Below are positions 35,550 through 45,449 of a stretch of 64,000 nucleotides of DNA, piece by piece. Source of the stretch: Bacillus_CJ salitolerans (GTDB lineage: Bacteria > Bacillota > Bacilli > Bacillales > SA4); assembly GCF_042680805.1 (NCBI RefSeq), contig NZ_JBHUEM010000011.1:97854-161853 (forward strand). The letters are read 5' to 3'. The position numbers and the translations under genes are program-made. The notes below the pieces were generated by a model that worked only from the letters and a program-made list of their open reading frames with translations, was not told the origin of the DNA and did no database searches. Numbering within the stretch: position 1 is the stretch's first letter; each line of letters begins with the position of its first letter.

Positions 35550-38111
35550 TCACTGAACCAAACGCTTTTTGACGATGTACCGAAATACCACAAACAACAG
35601 TAAGCTTCCAAGTGAAATCACTAATCCTGGAACAAAGCCTGGAGATATATAAGACATCGAAAGTTGATGGTTTCCTCCATTTACTGGAATCGCCGTAAAA
35701 CCACCAAGAGCTATACTAGGTTCTACCCGCTTCCCATCTACCTCTATCGTCCAGCCGCGGTCATAGGGAATCGAAACAAACAGCCAGCCTTTCTGCTCTG
35801 CCTTACTATTTCCTTTTAATGTTCGACTAGTCCAATCTGTAATTTCAAGAGGTGATTTCTGTAATTGGCTGATCGCCTGACTATATTGAGCGATATCCAA
35901 ACCATACCAAAGCATGTCAGTAAATTCATAAAAGGCTGTATCTAAACGAAGCGTAACGGTAACCTCTTCATTCTTGAACAATCCTAAATTAAAGATACCT
36001 TTGTTGTAGGTTTCGGGATATACACCTACTTCATGTCCATTAATAAAAATAGTAAACGTTCGGTCACTAGATGACTGAGAGTAAAGATATAGTTGTTGTT
36101 CTCCCATTACTTGGAATGTATACTCAATCTTTGCATCAATGCCTTGCTCTAGCTTTACAAGCATATCTGCATCTTTTGATTTACGTAACTCTGCATTTTC
36201 ATACGTTATACTTTTTATAGGTAGCTTGTTAAAATAAGTAGCTCTGTTGGAATCAACCATCGTACGAATCAACTTGTTCTGTTCCTCAAATCGATTCCGA
36301 TCACTATCCACTTCTTGTGGCAGATCGTTCACAACATATCCGATAGGTAAAGAGAATTGATTACGAAAAACACGATATCCATCATGTTGAAGCTCATTGA
36401 CCTTTGTATATCCATATCTACTTAGCTCTTCTTTTTCACTAACATAATACTTCTGACCAAGAAGAGCATCGGTGAACAGAGTACCGCCTTTATTCGAGAC
36501 CCATTTATTGTTATAGGTGGTGTAGCCGAGTGTTTCCATTGATTGGACGGTCTCCATGTCAATCATTGAACTAAAATGCTTCATCCCCTTATATCCATAT
36601 CGAAAAGGTTCATTCATACTAAAAAGACCATCACCCTCTGCCCGAAATAGAGTCGTGTCATAATCCTCAAGCTCATTAAAAATACTTCTAAGTTTGCGAC
36701 CTTCAGAAAACTCCGTTCTCCCTGGCGGAGGTGCTTCCACACTTACATACCTTATCACCAAGTAGGCATTCGCCGTCATATCAAACATCACAAACCCTAA
36801 GACAAGAATGGAGACCACAGCTTTTAACTTAGGAAGATATACCTTTAGAAGTAATAAAAACAAACCTAGTGATAAAAGGGCAATATTGATATATAACGCA
36901 CGTTCTGTCATAAGCTCTAGCTTCATTTTTTGTACCCATATAGCCGCCCCAACCAGTAGGACGTACATAGCAGCAAGCCAAGGAACCTCTTGTTTTTGCA
37001 CATGCTGATACGCTCTTATTGCTACATATAGAATGACAAACGAAAACAAAAACGAATATCGGAACGGGAAAAGATTCGGCTGATCAAATGCGTGCCACAC
37101 TAGATTTAACGTAGATATTTGAAAACTTGCAATCAATATAAGCATCAGACTGCCGAACAGGAGTTTTTCCTTTAACGAAATGTTCTTAATCCAAAAGAAC
37201 ACACTTGCAAGTAGTAGCGGTAATAGCCCTGCATATACATTTGGTAGCCCGTCCACAATGGAATCATACGATCCAAAATACAATTTAGAGAGAAACTGTG
37301 TGAGCGGAAACAATGAGTAGAAACTTGTATCTGGCACTATTTCGTTTGCCGTTTCACCTAGCGATAAATAGGTAGGTACGATGATAAATGCCGATAACCC
37401 TGCTGCGATCAATGTACACATAACAAATAAGAAAAAGGATACGAAGGCTTGTTTCAGCCGATGGTCATTTGCTTGTATCACTTTTATTACAAAATAAAAA
37501 AATACAAATAATCCAACCATAAATGCCATGTAGAAGTTTGAAATAAATAATAGCGCTAACGAGATGGTAAGCAAAGTAACTCTTCTCGATTGAATCAACC
37601 GATCAACACCTATTAAGATAAGTGGTAAATAAATGAGAGCATCCATCCACATGATATTCTGAAAATAGATCAGAACATATGACATCAACGCATACGCTGT
37701 TGAAAAAATGAGACCTTCTATCGAAGAGCTTTTTAAGGACCATCTACAATAGAGGAACATTGTAAGTCCCATAAAGCCCACTTTTAACATGACAAGCAAC
37801 GCGATTGCCTCAGGTAAATACGATCGATCAAACAAGAGAATGACTGGGTTAAACAGACTAGATAAATAATAGCCGAATAGACCAAGGAAATTCGTTCCTA
37901 GGCCTGCTTCCCAGCTATAAAATAAATTCTTATCTCCTCTAAACATATCATAATACTGATAGAAAAATTGAATATACTGGCCGTACATATCCTTAAATAA
38001 TATCGTATGTACTCCAAATGGGTACACACCAAATAGGAGAAACACTGTTGCAATACATAGAAAAGGTATGAAAAACGCCAGGATATAAGAATAAATGGAG
38101 CGATTGTACAT
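35550..38111 (-). CDS. yfhO: YfhO-family membrane glycosyltransferase (GT-C type)
   Basis: Polytopic membrane protein of 853 residues, about 12-14 segments in the first 450 residues, then a large outside domain and a final segment. YfhO takes sugars from undecaprenyl phosphate outside the membrane and adds them to lipoteichoic acid in B. subtilis. Motifs seen: LFKDMYGQYIQFF near residue 38 and the C-terminal VSIPYDRGWTIEVDGK with a GNHQLSMSYISPG box, both diagnostic. It is 10 bases after the GtrA gene, and this with CsbB-type GT2 is the three-component system. Start ATG at 38111 with AGGAG. Confidence 0.92.
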   Translation of the reverse strand: MYNRSIYSYILAFFIPFLCIATVFLLFGVYPFGVHTILFKDMYGQYIQFFYQYYDMFRGDKNLFYSWEAGLGTNFLGLFGYYLSSLFNPVILLFDRSYLPEAIALLVMLKVGFMGLTMFLYCRWSLKSSSIEGLIFSTAYALMSYVLIYFQNIMWMDALIYLPLILIGVDRLIQSRRVTLLTISLALLFISNFYMAFMVGLFVFFYFVIKVIQANDHRLKQAFVSFFLFVMCTLIAAGLSAFIIVPTYLSLGETANEIVPDTSFYSLFPLTQFLSKLYFGSYDSIVDGLPNVYAGLLPLLLASVFFWIKNISLKEKLLFGSLMLILIASFQISTLNLVWHAFDQPNLFPFRYSFLFSFVILYVAIRAYQHVQKQEVPWLAAMYVLLVGAAIWVQKMKLELMTERALYINIALLSLGLFLLLLKVYLPKLKAVVSILVLGFVMFDMTANAYLVIRYVSVEAPPPGRTEFSEGRKLRSIFNELEDYDTTLFRAEGDGLFSMNEPFRYGYKGMKHFSSMIDMETVQSMETLGYTTYNNKWVSNKGGTLFTDALLGQKYYVSEKEELSRYGYTKVNELQHDGYRVFRNQFSLPIGYVVNDLPQEVDSDRNRFEEQNKLIRTMVDSNRATYFNKLPIKSITYENAELRKSKDADMLVKLEQGIDAKIEYTFQVMGEQQLYLYSQSSSDRTFTIFINGHEVGVYPETYNKGIFNLGLFKNEEVTVTLRLDTAFYEFTDMLWYGLDIAQYSQAISQLQKSPLEITDWTSRTLKGNSKAEQKGWLFVSIPYDRGWTIEVDGKRVEPSIALGGFTAIPVNGGNHQLSMSYISPGFVPGLVISLGSLLLFVVFRYIVKKRLVQ

Positions 38112-38121
38112 TCAAGAACTC

Positions 38122-38511
38122 CTAACTTGTTTTTGTTTCATCTTTGACAAGAATCTTTTTCGAAATAATAAACGTAAATGGAATCGCAATAACGGATGCC
38201 AGCAGTGGTGAAATCGTCTCGTTTAATTTCATCACTTCGACAAGTAGAAATATCGCCGTGCTCGTAACCGTTATATTGACAACATAAGTTAGTGGAAATT
38301 GGAAAAACTTCTTCCATGTCGGTTTCGTCTTATACGTAAAATAGGAATTCATAAAGAAGGATCCAATCATACTAATTATAAAGGCTAACACATGTGATAC
38401 CATGTAATGCCAGCCAAACAGATGAAAAAATAGTAAATATAACACATAATAATTAAACGTGTTCATAAAACCAACGATAATGAATCTAATAACCTCGTGA
38501 GGTATAAACAT
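38122..38511 (-). CDS. GtrA-family flippase
   Basis: Small membrane protein (about 129 residues, four segments) of the GtrA/GtcA family, which flips undecaprenyl-phosphate-sugar across the membrane. The motif VIRFIIVGFMNTFNYYVLYL at residues 6-25 is typical. I take the ATG at 38511 as start; it overlaps the end of the GT2 gene by 26 bases, and an upstream ATG at 38553 would extend that overlap. The start is not certain because the ribosome site is weak. Partner of the GT2 and YfhO neighbours. Confidence 0.87.
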   Translation of the reverse strand: MFIPHEVIRFIIVGFMNTFNYYVLYLLFFHLFGWHYMVSHVLAFIISMIGSFFMNSYFTYKTKPTWKKFFQFPLTYVVNITVTSTAIFLLVEVMKLNETISPLLASVIAIPFTFIISKKILVKDETKTS

Positions 38512-39451
38512 GTTCCTTAACCTCTTCTCCCTTACGAACGTTTTCCTCTTCAATAATGTAATGAGGTCGTCTTTTTATCTCATAATAAATTCTTCCAATA
38601 TACTCCCCAATCACGCCAAGGAATAGTAATTGTATTCCACCAAGCACTAAAATAGAAGCAATCGTTGTAAAATAACCAGGTACATCTATACCATAGATTA
38701 AATTCTGTACTAATGACACAAACACATATAGAATGGCAAAAACAGTCGTGATTATGCCTAGGTAAATGGATATACGAAGAGGCTTATTATTGAAGGAAAT
38801 CACCCCATCAATTCCATAGCTTAGAAGCTTTGAAAAGGTCCATTTACTTTCACCAGCATCTCGTAATACGTTTTCATATTTAATAACCTTTTCCTTGAAG
38901 CCAATCCAAGAAAAGAGCCCTTTTGAAAAACGATTGTACTCATTTAAATCTAATAAGGCATTAACAGCTCTTCTGCTTAACAAACGGAAATCCCCTTGAC
39001 CATTCACAAGCTTCACATCAACAAGCTTATTAATCATCTTATAATACAATCTAGATAATACCGTTCTACCAAACGAGTCTCCTGTTCTAGTCCGCTGAGC
39101 AATGACTTGGTCATAGCCTTCATGATACCCTTCTACAAGCTTTGGTATAAGGGAAGGTGGATGCTGAAGATCGGCGTCCATAATAATGATGACATCTCCA
39201 TCTGAGAAAGAAAGGCCGGCTAGCATGGCCGATTCCTTCCCAAAATTTCTGGAAAACGTAATATACTTCACACGCTCGTCCTTTTGAGCAAGAGCCTTTA
39301 AGATCGATAACGTATTATCTTTACTCCCATCATTCACAAGAACTAGGTTATACTCAAATTTTTCCTGTTCAAGTGTTTCGGTTATCACTTTATAAAATTG
39401 TTCAATTACTTTTTCTTCTTCGTAGCAAGGTACGACAATCGAAAGTTTCAT
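38486..39451 (-). CDS. CsbB-type GT2 glycosyltransferase (undecaprenyl-phosphate sugar synthase)
   Basis: Membrane-bound enzyme of about 321 residues that loads a sugar on undecaprenyl phosphate. N-terminal GT2 domain: LSIVVPCYEEEKVI, VNDGSKDNT, and IIMDADLQHPPSLIPK (DAD metal motif). Two C-terminal membrane segments (about 228-290) end in GEYIGRIYYEIKRRPHY, the CsbB/GtrB tail. The ATG at 39451 follows GGGTGG by 8 bases. Together with the following GtrA and YfhO genes it forms a set like B. subtilis csbB-gtcA-yfhO for lipoteichoic acid glycosylation. Confidence 0.93.
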   Translation of the reverse strand: MKLSIVVPCYEEEKVIEQFYKVITETLEQEKFEYNLVLVNDGSKDNTLSILKALAQKDERVKYITFSRNFGKESAMLAGLSFSDGDVIIIMDADLQHPPSLIPKLVEGYHEGYDQVIAQRTRTGDSFGRTVLSRLYYKMINKLVDVKLVNGQGDFRLLSRRAVNALLDLNEYNRFSKGLFSWIGFKEKVIKYENVLRDAGESKWTFSKLLSYGIDGVISFNNKPLRISIYLGIITTVFAILYVFVSLVQNLIYGIDVPGYFTTIASILVLGGIQLLFLGVIGEYIGRIYYEIKRRPHYIIEEENVRKGEEVKEHVYTSRGY

Positions 39452-39598
39452 TTTGCATGCCACCCAATTGAATTTTTATGTGAATGTATTATGCAGTTTT
39501 ACCACAAGTAACCATTCGTATTACTTGTATTTTAGCAGTATTCACAAAATATAAATATATCGGATCGTTTCCCTCTCTCTAGACAAGATGTAATGTAT

Positions 39599-41134
39599 TT
39601 ATTCACTTAATTTAATTATTGCGATATGATCTACTATTTTGATGGAGCCATTAGCCGGCCAGACGGGCATTTCCAAGAACTCCTCGCTATTTAAAATCGC
39701 TTCTTGTTCCCGTTCATTTGCAAGCTTGAGAGATTTCCCAAAATAATTCGCGAGCATGTATTGATAGTGATACGGTTGAGCTAAGATAATTTCGCCCATC
39801 GCACCAGTCATCGTTGGAATGTTTTCCGGAATTCTTTCGGAAGCATTTTTTGTCTTCATTGTAACCCTACCATACACAAAAAGCTTTTCCACATCCTCAT
39901 AACCTTCTGTTTGCTCAACCCGGTCCAATATCCGGTTCACAAGTGCGTAAGACTTTTCATATTTTAAGGTCATATTAAAATAGGCAATGTTATCAATAAG
40001 AGCAAAGTTAAAGATGGTTAGTGAAACGAAGACCACTACTCCCCAAGAGTTCAATCTTGCACCGAAAGTAGGTACCTCCAGTCTGTCATAAAGAATGATC
40101 GGAAGTAAGTAGAAGCTCGATAAAGCCATGACCATCAGCATATGATACTCCACACCAGGTGAAACAAAGTAAAGACTAAATGATAAGATAGGTAAGCTCA
40201 CGATACAGAAAATTAGTAATAGGAAGTGAACGGGCTTCACATATATTTTTTTCTGAATCGCCACTACTAAAAGGATAAGTACGACCAAAATCAGCAGGCC
40301 TACATTTAAAAGCTCAAATAGTTTAATGGGGTTAGTCGTTACAAACCCTCTAAAGAAAAACTCAAGAGAAGCTTCTTTAATTTTCGAAAATTGATCACTA
40401 TATGTACCAGCTGTCGTTCCTACCTCATTTAATCCTTGATAATCTGTAATTGTTCCGCCAAACCAAATTTGATAGGCTTTAAACGTTAACGTGTATAGTC
40501 CCATACCAATCACGGTCATACTTACATATCTTAAAAGATATAGAAAGAATGATTTGATTGACACTGTTTGAAATAAAAGTTCACGAATAAACCAGATAGA
40601 GATTACAGTTAGTATCAATGTTAAATTCGCTTGATATATTCCAACACTTACAAAGAGAATAACGGCACCCGCTAGAAAGCCAAGCTTATATTTCTTTGTA
40701 ACCAGGATAGCAAGAACGGCTAATAGATTTCCAGCCATGTACCCGTCTGCTGTAAACATGTAGGAAAACGTTGCAGCGACAGTTGGAAACGTTATAATCA
40801 GTCCCGCTGTTAAAATGATCGATAGCTTCTTTTTGAGTTCAAAAAGCTCGGTAAGTAGGACTGACATAATCGATAAATATAGGATCGATAAACTCCCAAT
40901 GACCCAAGGTAAATCAAAGTAGGAACTGATTCCACTAAAGGATCCTAGAAAAAACCGACCGGAACCGAATTTTCGCTGCGTATTATAAATATTAATCAAG
41001 CCATCATGATTCGGCAGCATGTTTGTAAACACATACATATGGGTAAAAAAGCCGATTAGCAGTGCAGCAATAAATGCCAAGCGCCATTCAGGCTTTATTC
41101 GTTCATTCCATTTCTTTAGCAATTCTTCAGGCAT
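39599..41134 (-). CDS. GtrII-like polytopic glucosyltransferase
   Basis: Membrane protein of 511 residues with about 11 segments and a final outside domain. It resembles the GtrII family of O-antigen glucosyltransferases (PF14264), with the early loop MLPNHDGLINIY (residues 39-50) and the GSGRFFLG motif matching. It would use undecaprenyl-phosphate-sugar, thus giving the system a second GT-C acceptor enzyme besides YfhO. The ATG has AAAGGAG. It lies 148 bases upstream of the GT2 gene on the same strand and may be cotranscribed. Confidence 0.78.
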   Translation of the reverse strand: MPEELLKKWNERIKPEWRLAFIAALLIGFFTHMYVFTNMLPNHDGLINIYNTQRKFGSGRFFLGSFSGISSYFDLPWVIGSLSILYLSIMSVLLTELFELKKKLSIILTAGLIITFPTVAATFSYMFTADGYMAGNLLAVLAILVTKKYKLGFLAGAVILFVSVGIYQANLTLILTVISIWFIRELLFQTVSIKSFFLYLLRYVSMTVIGMGLYTLTFKAYQIWFGGTITDYQGLNEVGTTAGTYSDQFSKIKEASLEFFFRGFVTTNPIKLFELLNVGLLILVVLILLVVAIQKKIYVKPVHFLLLIFCIVSLPILSFSLYFVSPGVEYHMLMVMALSSFYLLPIILYDRLEVPTFGARLNSWGVVVFVSLTIFNFALIDNIAYFNMTLKYEKSYALVNRILDRVEQTEGYEDVEKLFVYGRVTMKTKNASERIPENIPTMTGAMGEIILAQPYHYQYMLANYFGKSLKLANEREQEAILNSEEFLEMPVWPANGSIKIVDHIAIIKLSE

Positions 41135-41610
41135 AATAAACTCCTTTTACGTCGCACGTTGAAAATATACGACTAAATATAGCATACCAAGTATTGCTTC
41201 TCAACGTGAGGTTTGCAATCATATTGAGTACTTTTCTATCCCTTAGTGGAACTAATACATTGAATTTTACTTTTCCACGCTTTGTTTCTTGCCTCGTTTT
41301 GCGATTTACTTATCTTGTTTCTATTTTTATTAATCTCTCGTTACATTTTGTTCGTCGTAACTATAGTTGCTTTATCTTCGACTTTATTCTACACTACCCT
41401 TTCCTTTAACTCCATACACACTTCACCAAGGAACGACAACATTCCAAAGATTTCTCACTGTAAGTAAACCTTTTGAGACGATTACTAGGCATAGAATTAT
41501 CCCACTACCCCTTTTCCCTTTATCCACTCCTAGATATATAGTATGATAGAATGGTAAAATTTCCTTTTGTCGGAAAATGATGTAGAAATAGATAGAATGG
41601 AGGAATATTA
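41135..41610. other. Divergent intergenic region, GtrII-like / SLH ectoprotein
   Basis: About 470 AT-rich bases with T- and C-rich tracts on the plus strand. No coding frame supported. It should contain promoters in both directions; a TATGAT/TAGAAT pair near 41540-41550 may be the -10 of the SLH gene, but I cannot place a -35. Confidence 0.45.
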
Positions 41611-44600
41611 ATGAGTATAAAAAAATTCACTGCACTTGCGCTAACTCCAGTACTTATTGCATCTACTGCCGCACCATCTTTAACAGTTGCGGAAAGTGGA
41701 ATTTCATTTACAGACTTAAAAGAAGGAGATCCATTTTATACAGAAGTGATCTACTTTGCCAATCTTGGAATCATTAATGGATTCACAGATGGGACCTTCA
41801 GACCGAACCAATCATTAAACAGAGGACAAGTGGCAAAACTATTATCACGTGCCCTTAAGCTTGAAACACCAGAAAATATAGAAGAGCTTACTGGAAATTA
41901 TGAAGATATTCACCTAGATAGTGAATTAAAAGAAGCGGTTGCTGCAATTAAAGATGAAGGAATCATTTCACCCAACTCAGATAAACACTACTACCCTGGG
42001 AATGGACTAACTCGTGATGTTATGGCAACTTGGCTTGTTCGTGCATTTAATTTACGTCCAATTGAAGGTGTTGAAGTCCCATTAACTGATTTGGATACAA
42101 TTTCAGAAGAACATCGTGAAAATGTGAAAATTCTATACCAAAATGGGATTACAACTGGTAAGGCGGATGGTACCTATACACCATATGACGTCGTAACTAG
42201 AGGGCAATTTGCTACCTTTATGTACCGCGCATGGATGCAGGTCGAATATGTTGAGCCTGTTGCTGATCAAAAAATAGATATAAGTGAGGATCCAACACTT
42301 CCTTCTTCTGTTAATGCCTATTTTAAGAGCGGTGAGCAAAAAGAAGTTGAAGTTATATGGAATTCAGCAGACTTTGATTTATCAAAACCTGGAACATATG
42401 CTTTAACAGGAACATTAAAGGATACTTCTTACACAATCAAAACAAATGTTACGGTTGAAGATCAGCCATTAACGGTTCGTGACGTTCAAGCAATAAATCT
42501 AAAGCAAGTGAAGATTAGCTTTAACCATTCAAGATATAACAAAGCGAGCTTAGAAAATCTAGCAAACTTCTATATCCAGACTGGCGACGGAAAGAAAATT
42601 GCGGTTACAGAAGCAAAGACCACCGATAAAGAACTACTATTAACGCTTGCAGAGGCACATGCTAATCAAGTCACTTCTACCTTATTTATCGGCAAGGACG
42701 TAACAGGTGCTGAACAGTATGTAGTCGTTGAATTTAAGGATGATACAAATCCTTATATTCTAGAGGTCGTTCCATTAAGCAAAAACAAAGTAAAACTTCA
42801 TTTCTCAGAAGCAATGAAGTTTGAGGCGAAATCAGGTGAAATCATTACAAACCGTGCAATTCGTGCAGGATTTACACTTGATCATTCTACGTATAGTATA
42901 AATGACGTTACCGTATTAAACGATGGAAACGAAGCCATTATTGAATTTAATACGAATATTAAAGAAGGCTCTTACAATCTTAAATTTGATAAGGTCATAA
43001 CAGATTTTGCAGGATTCCCTCTGGCTATTCAAGATTACTCATTTTCAATGATTTATAATCGAACAAAGCCGACAGTTGTAGAAGTCACAGATGTTTATCC
43101 GAATCAATATACACTTAAGTTTGATCGAGATGTAAACCTAGCCAGTAAATCCAATCTAGCATCCTATTTCCATCATACGAGTAGCTCGATCAATGCAAAA
43201 TATGTGTATCAAAAAGATGAAGATGAAATTATCGTTGTATTTGATGAGAAAGATTCCATCAAATCTGAAGCAACGCCAATAAAGATTGACGCCTATGCAT
43301 TAAATGATCTCTGGGGAAATTCAAATACTACTATCGACTATGGTGTAGAATTAAAGCCTGATGCAGTTTCTACAAAAATTCAATCCGTTGAACTTCTACC
43401 AGAAGAAAACGCATCAAGTAGCTATGTAGAATTAAAGGTTGTATTTAACGAACCACTATCCATACAATCGGCTCAAAACCAAACGAACTATTTACTAAAG
43501 AATTCAAGCAATGAAGCAGTTTCAATTAAACGTATTTCTCAAAAGGATGATTTTACAAATCGTAGCTTTATCATTACATTAGATACTAAATATGGCTATT
43601 TACGTAATGACACTTACACACTAACAGTTCAAAATATAGTAGATCTCTTTGATAACACTCTTACTGAAGGAACATTTACTTTCGCTGCTGGAAGTGAAAA
43701 GGCACCAGGTGATTTCACGGCTAATGTGTTACAGGAAGACAAATATGTTACCTTCATTATTGATTATAAGGAAAGTATGCAAACAGAAGGACAATACTCT
43801 ATCCTTGATTTATCTAAGTACGAATTAACTGTTAATGGAACTAGCTATCTACTAAGCTCTCTCCAAAACACTGGCTTGCAAATCGATATTTATGATCATC
43901 AGAATGGTAAGGCCGAGCTTGTGATAACAAAAGTTGGCACACCAACAGCGAAAGTTAATACGTATTTTGAGGACTTAAAGAAAGCGATTCGTTATAAAAC
44001 GTTAAATCAATTGCAGTTGAAAGTTGCAATGGTTGCAGACCTTAACGGTAATACAACCGAGAGCTTTTCAAATGCCATTACGTTATCGTCAGATTCATCA
44101 TTTACAATTGATGCCTCTTCAGTAACAGCTATCGATAACAAGACAATTGAAATTGAATTAGGACAAGAAATCAAAAATTTTGTGGAAATGGATTTCATCC
44201 CATTCAAGGATTTGGATGGTGATCGCAAGTTAGATACGAACGAAATTCTTTGGCCTGAAGATATTCAGTTAGTAACTGAAAATGGAGCATCTACAGTAGT
44301 TGTAACATTACAAAATGACCATCAATTGAGTGGAAATGGTCAACTTGATGGAAAACGTATATATATTACATCCGAGAAAGCCCCAACTACGACGAACGTA
44401 TTTGGTCAAAAACTAACTCAAGGTGTGTATGAAGTGCTCGATCACATTACACCATCGATTCAAGTTAAAAATGACAAGGAACAAGTCTATGTAAAGAACC
44501 ATGCTGATAGTAAAAAAGCTTATATTTACATGGACTTCACAGAAACCCTTGATGCAAACACGGTAACTAGACTATCCTTTGAAGTTAGCAATGGAAAATA

Positions 44601-44772
44601 CGAAGTTCTATCATCCCGCGTGACAGGAAACACAGTGGAGCTAGTTGTAGATTTAAACGGAGACACAACTGTTGACTTAGTAGGAGAATATATTGAGCAA
44701 ATCGCTCCAATTTCGGATTTAAATAATAATGTGGTAAGTGGATTACAGACACAGGTTGTGGAGAAGAGGTAA
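41611..44772 (+). CDS. Large SLH ectoprotein, possible S-layer protein
   Basis: Exported protein of 1053 residues. Signal peptide to about residue 27 (ends LTVAES), three SLH repeats (about 30-215), then about 840 residues of repeated Ig-like beta modules of roughly 100 residues. Each module begins with a phrase like ILEVVPLSKNKVKLHFSEAM, VEVTDVYPNQYTLKFDRDV or IQSVELLPEENASSSYVELK, as in SbsC-type S-layer and Big_5 domain proteins. It has no enzyme motif. N-terminal SLH plus long Ig array is the plan of S-layer subunits, but one copy is also compatible with an adhesin. The ATG has a GGAGGAAT site. Confidence 0.82.
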   Translation: MSIKKFTALALTPVLIASTAAPSLTVAESGISFTDLKEGDPFYTEVIYFANLGIINGFTDGTFRPNQSLNRGQVAKLLSRALKLETPENIEELTGNYEDIHLDSELKEAVAAIKDEGIISPNSDKHYYPGNGLTRDVMATWLVRAFNLRPIEGVEVPLTDLDTISEEHRENVKILYQNGITTGKADGTYTPYDVVTRGQFATFMYRAWMQVEYVEPVADQKIDISEDPTLPSSVNAYFKSGEQKEVEVIWNSADFDLSKPGTYALTGTLKDTSYTIKTNVTVEDQPLTVRDVQAINLKQVKISFNHSRYNKASLENLANFYIQTGDGKKIAVTEAKTTDKELLLTLAEAHANQVTSTLFIGKDVTGAEQYVVVEFKDDTNPYILEVVPLSKNKVKLHFSEAMKFEAKSGEIITNRAIRAGFTLDHSTYSINDVTVLNDGNEAIIEFNTNIKEGSYNLKFDKVITDFAGFPLAIQDYSFSMIYNRTKPTVVEVTDVYPNQYTLKFDRDVNLASKSNLASYFHHTSSSINAKYVYQKDEDEIIVVFDEKDSIKSEATPIKIDAYALNDLWGNSNTTIDYGVELKPDAVSTKIQSVELLPEENASSSYVELKVVFNEPLSIQSAQNQTNYLLKNSSNEAVSIKRISQKDDFTNRSFIITLDTKYGYLRNDTYTLTVQNIVDLFDNTLTEGTFTFAAGSEKAPGDFTANVLQEDKYVTFIIDYKESMQTEGQYSILDLSKYELTVNGTSYLLSSLQNTGLQIDIYDHQNGKAELVITKVGTPTAKVNTYFEDLKKAIRYKTLNQLQLKVAMVADLNGNTTESFSNAITLSSDSSFTIDASSVTAIDNKTIEIELGQEIKNFVEMDFIPFKDLDGDRKLDTNEILWPEDIQLVTENGASTVVVTLQNDHQLSGNGQLDGKRIYITSEKAPTTTNVFGQKLTQGVYEVLDHITPSIQVKNDKEQVYVKNHADSKKAYIYMDFTETLDANTVTRLSFEVSNGKYEVLSSRVTGNTVELVVDLNGDTTVDLVGEYIEQIAPISDLNNNVVSGLQTQVVEKR

Positions 44773-44797
44773 TCCAAGGTATTTATTAAAATAAGTT

Positions 44798-44839
44798 GAA
44801 AGAGGCTCTTGAAGTAAAATTTCTTCGAGAGCCTCTTTC
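44798..44839. terminator. Bidirectional terminator
   Basis: Seventeen-bp stem with one G-T pair (44798-44814 with 44823-44839), T-rich on both sides; separates the SLH ectoprotein from the converging lipoprotein gene. Confidence 0.9.
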
Positions 44840-44852
44840 TTTATTAAAATCC

Positions 44853-45404
44853 TTATAATTCAACCTTTAACTCTTTTTCCTTTACTGTTTCATCTTCAAA
44901 GTGATATTCCATTATGAATGAGACTTCATTTGAGAGGTCTTGTGTTTCAGCTGGAGCTTGTAGAATAATGTATTGTAATTTTGTTGTATATTCGCCTTTT
45001 TCCGTTTTTTCTAAACCATAATCCGTAAAATCATCTTGTAAATATTCATAGCTCGTATTTACGTTTCCATTCATAGTTGCTACATAAATTGCTCTTATAT
45101 CATCTTCAGTAAGCTCTGGATTAAAACGATACACGACAGGAATTCCTATTTCACTATCTGCGAATTGTATATCCCTTACAACTAGCTTCGTGATTTTCTT
45201 GAAATCCGTATCATCCATTTTTGTTACAACATTTATGTAACCTTGATAGTTTTTCGTCACTACTTGATCATCTTGTAATTGAGCATCGACAGTTGTTAAC
45301 GGTTCTACCTCAGTCTCTACACTGATTTCACCAACCGGTTGTTGACATGCAGCTAAGGCTAGTATTGAGAACATAATTCCTACTAGTAATAACCTTTTCA
45401 TCAT
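44853..45404 (-). CDS. Lipoprotein of unknown function
   Basis: A 183-residue protein with a lipobox (ILALAAC; Cys near residue 20) and an all-beta domain of about 150 residues that I do not recognise. It ends in the strand pattern EVSFIMEYHFEDE. The ATG at 45404 follows GGAG by 6 bases; a TTG upstream is less likely. It lies just after the damaged nuclease gene on the same strand, with 45 bases between them. Possibly a sporulation or envelope lipoprotein; no evidence. Confidence 0.7.
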   Translation of the reverse strand: MMKRLLLVGIMFSILALAACQQPVGEISVETEVEPLTTVDAQLQDDQVVTKNYQGYINVVTKMDDTDFKKITKLVVRDIQFADSEIGIPVVYRFNPELTEDDIRAIYVATMNGNVNTSYEYLQDDFTDYGLEKTEKGEYTTKLQYIILQAPAETQDLSNEVSFIMEYHFEDETVKEKELKVEL

Positions 45405-45449
45405 TTTCAACTCCAAACTTTTATTGTATTAAAAAAAGAATATACACCC

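Noticed and set aside
41194..41467. Two overlapping plus-strand frames of 60-71 codons
   Set aside because: T-rich intergenic DNA, no ribosome site, no sensible protein pattern.
44007..44228. Minus-strand frame in the SLH ectoprotein
   Set aside because: Antisense shadow of a strong coding gene.
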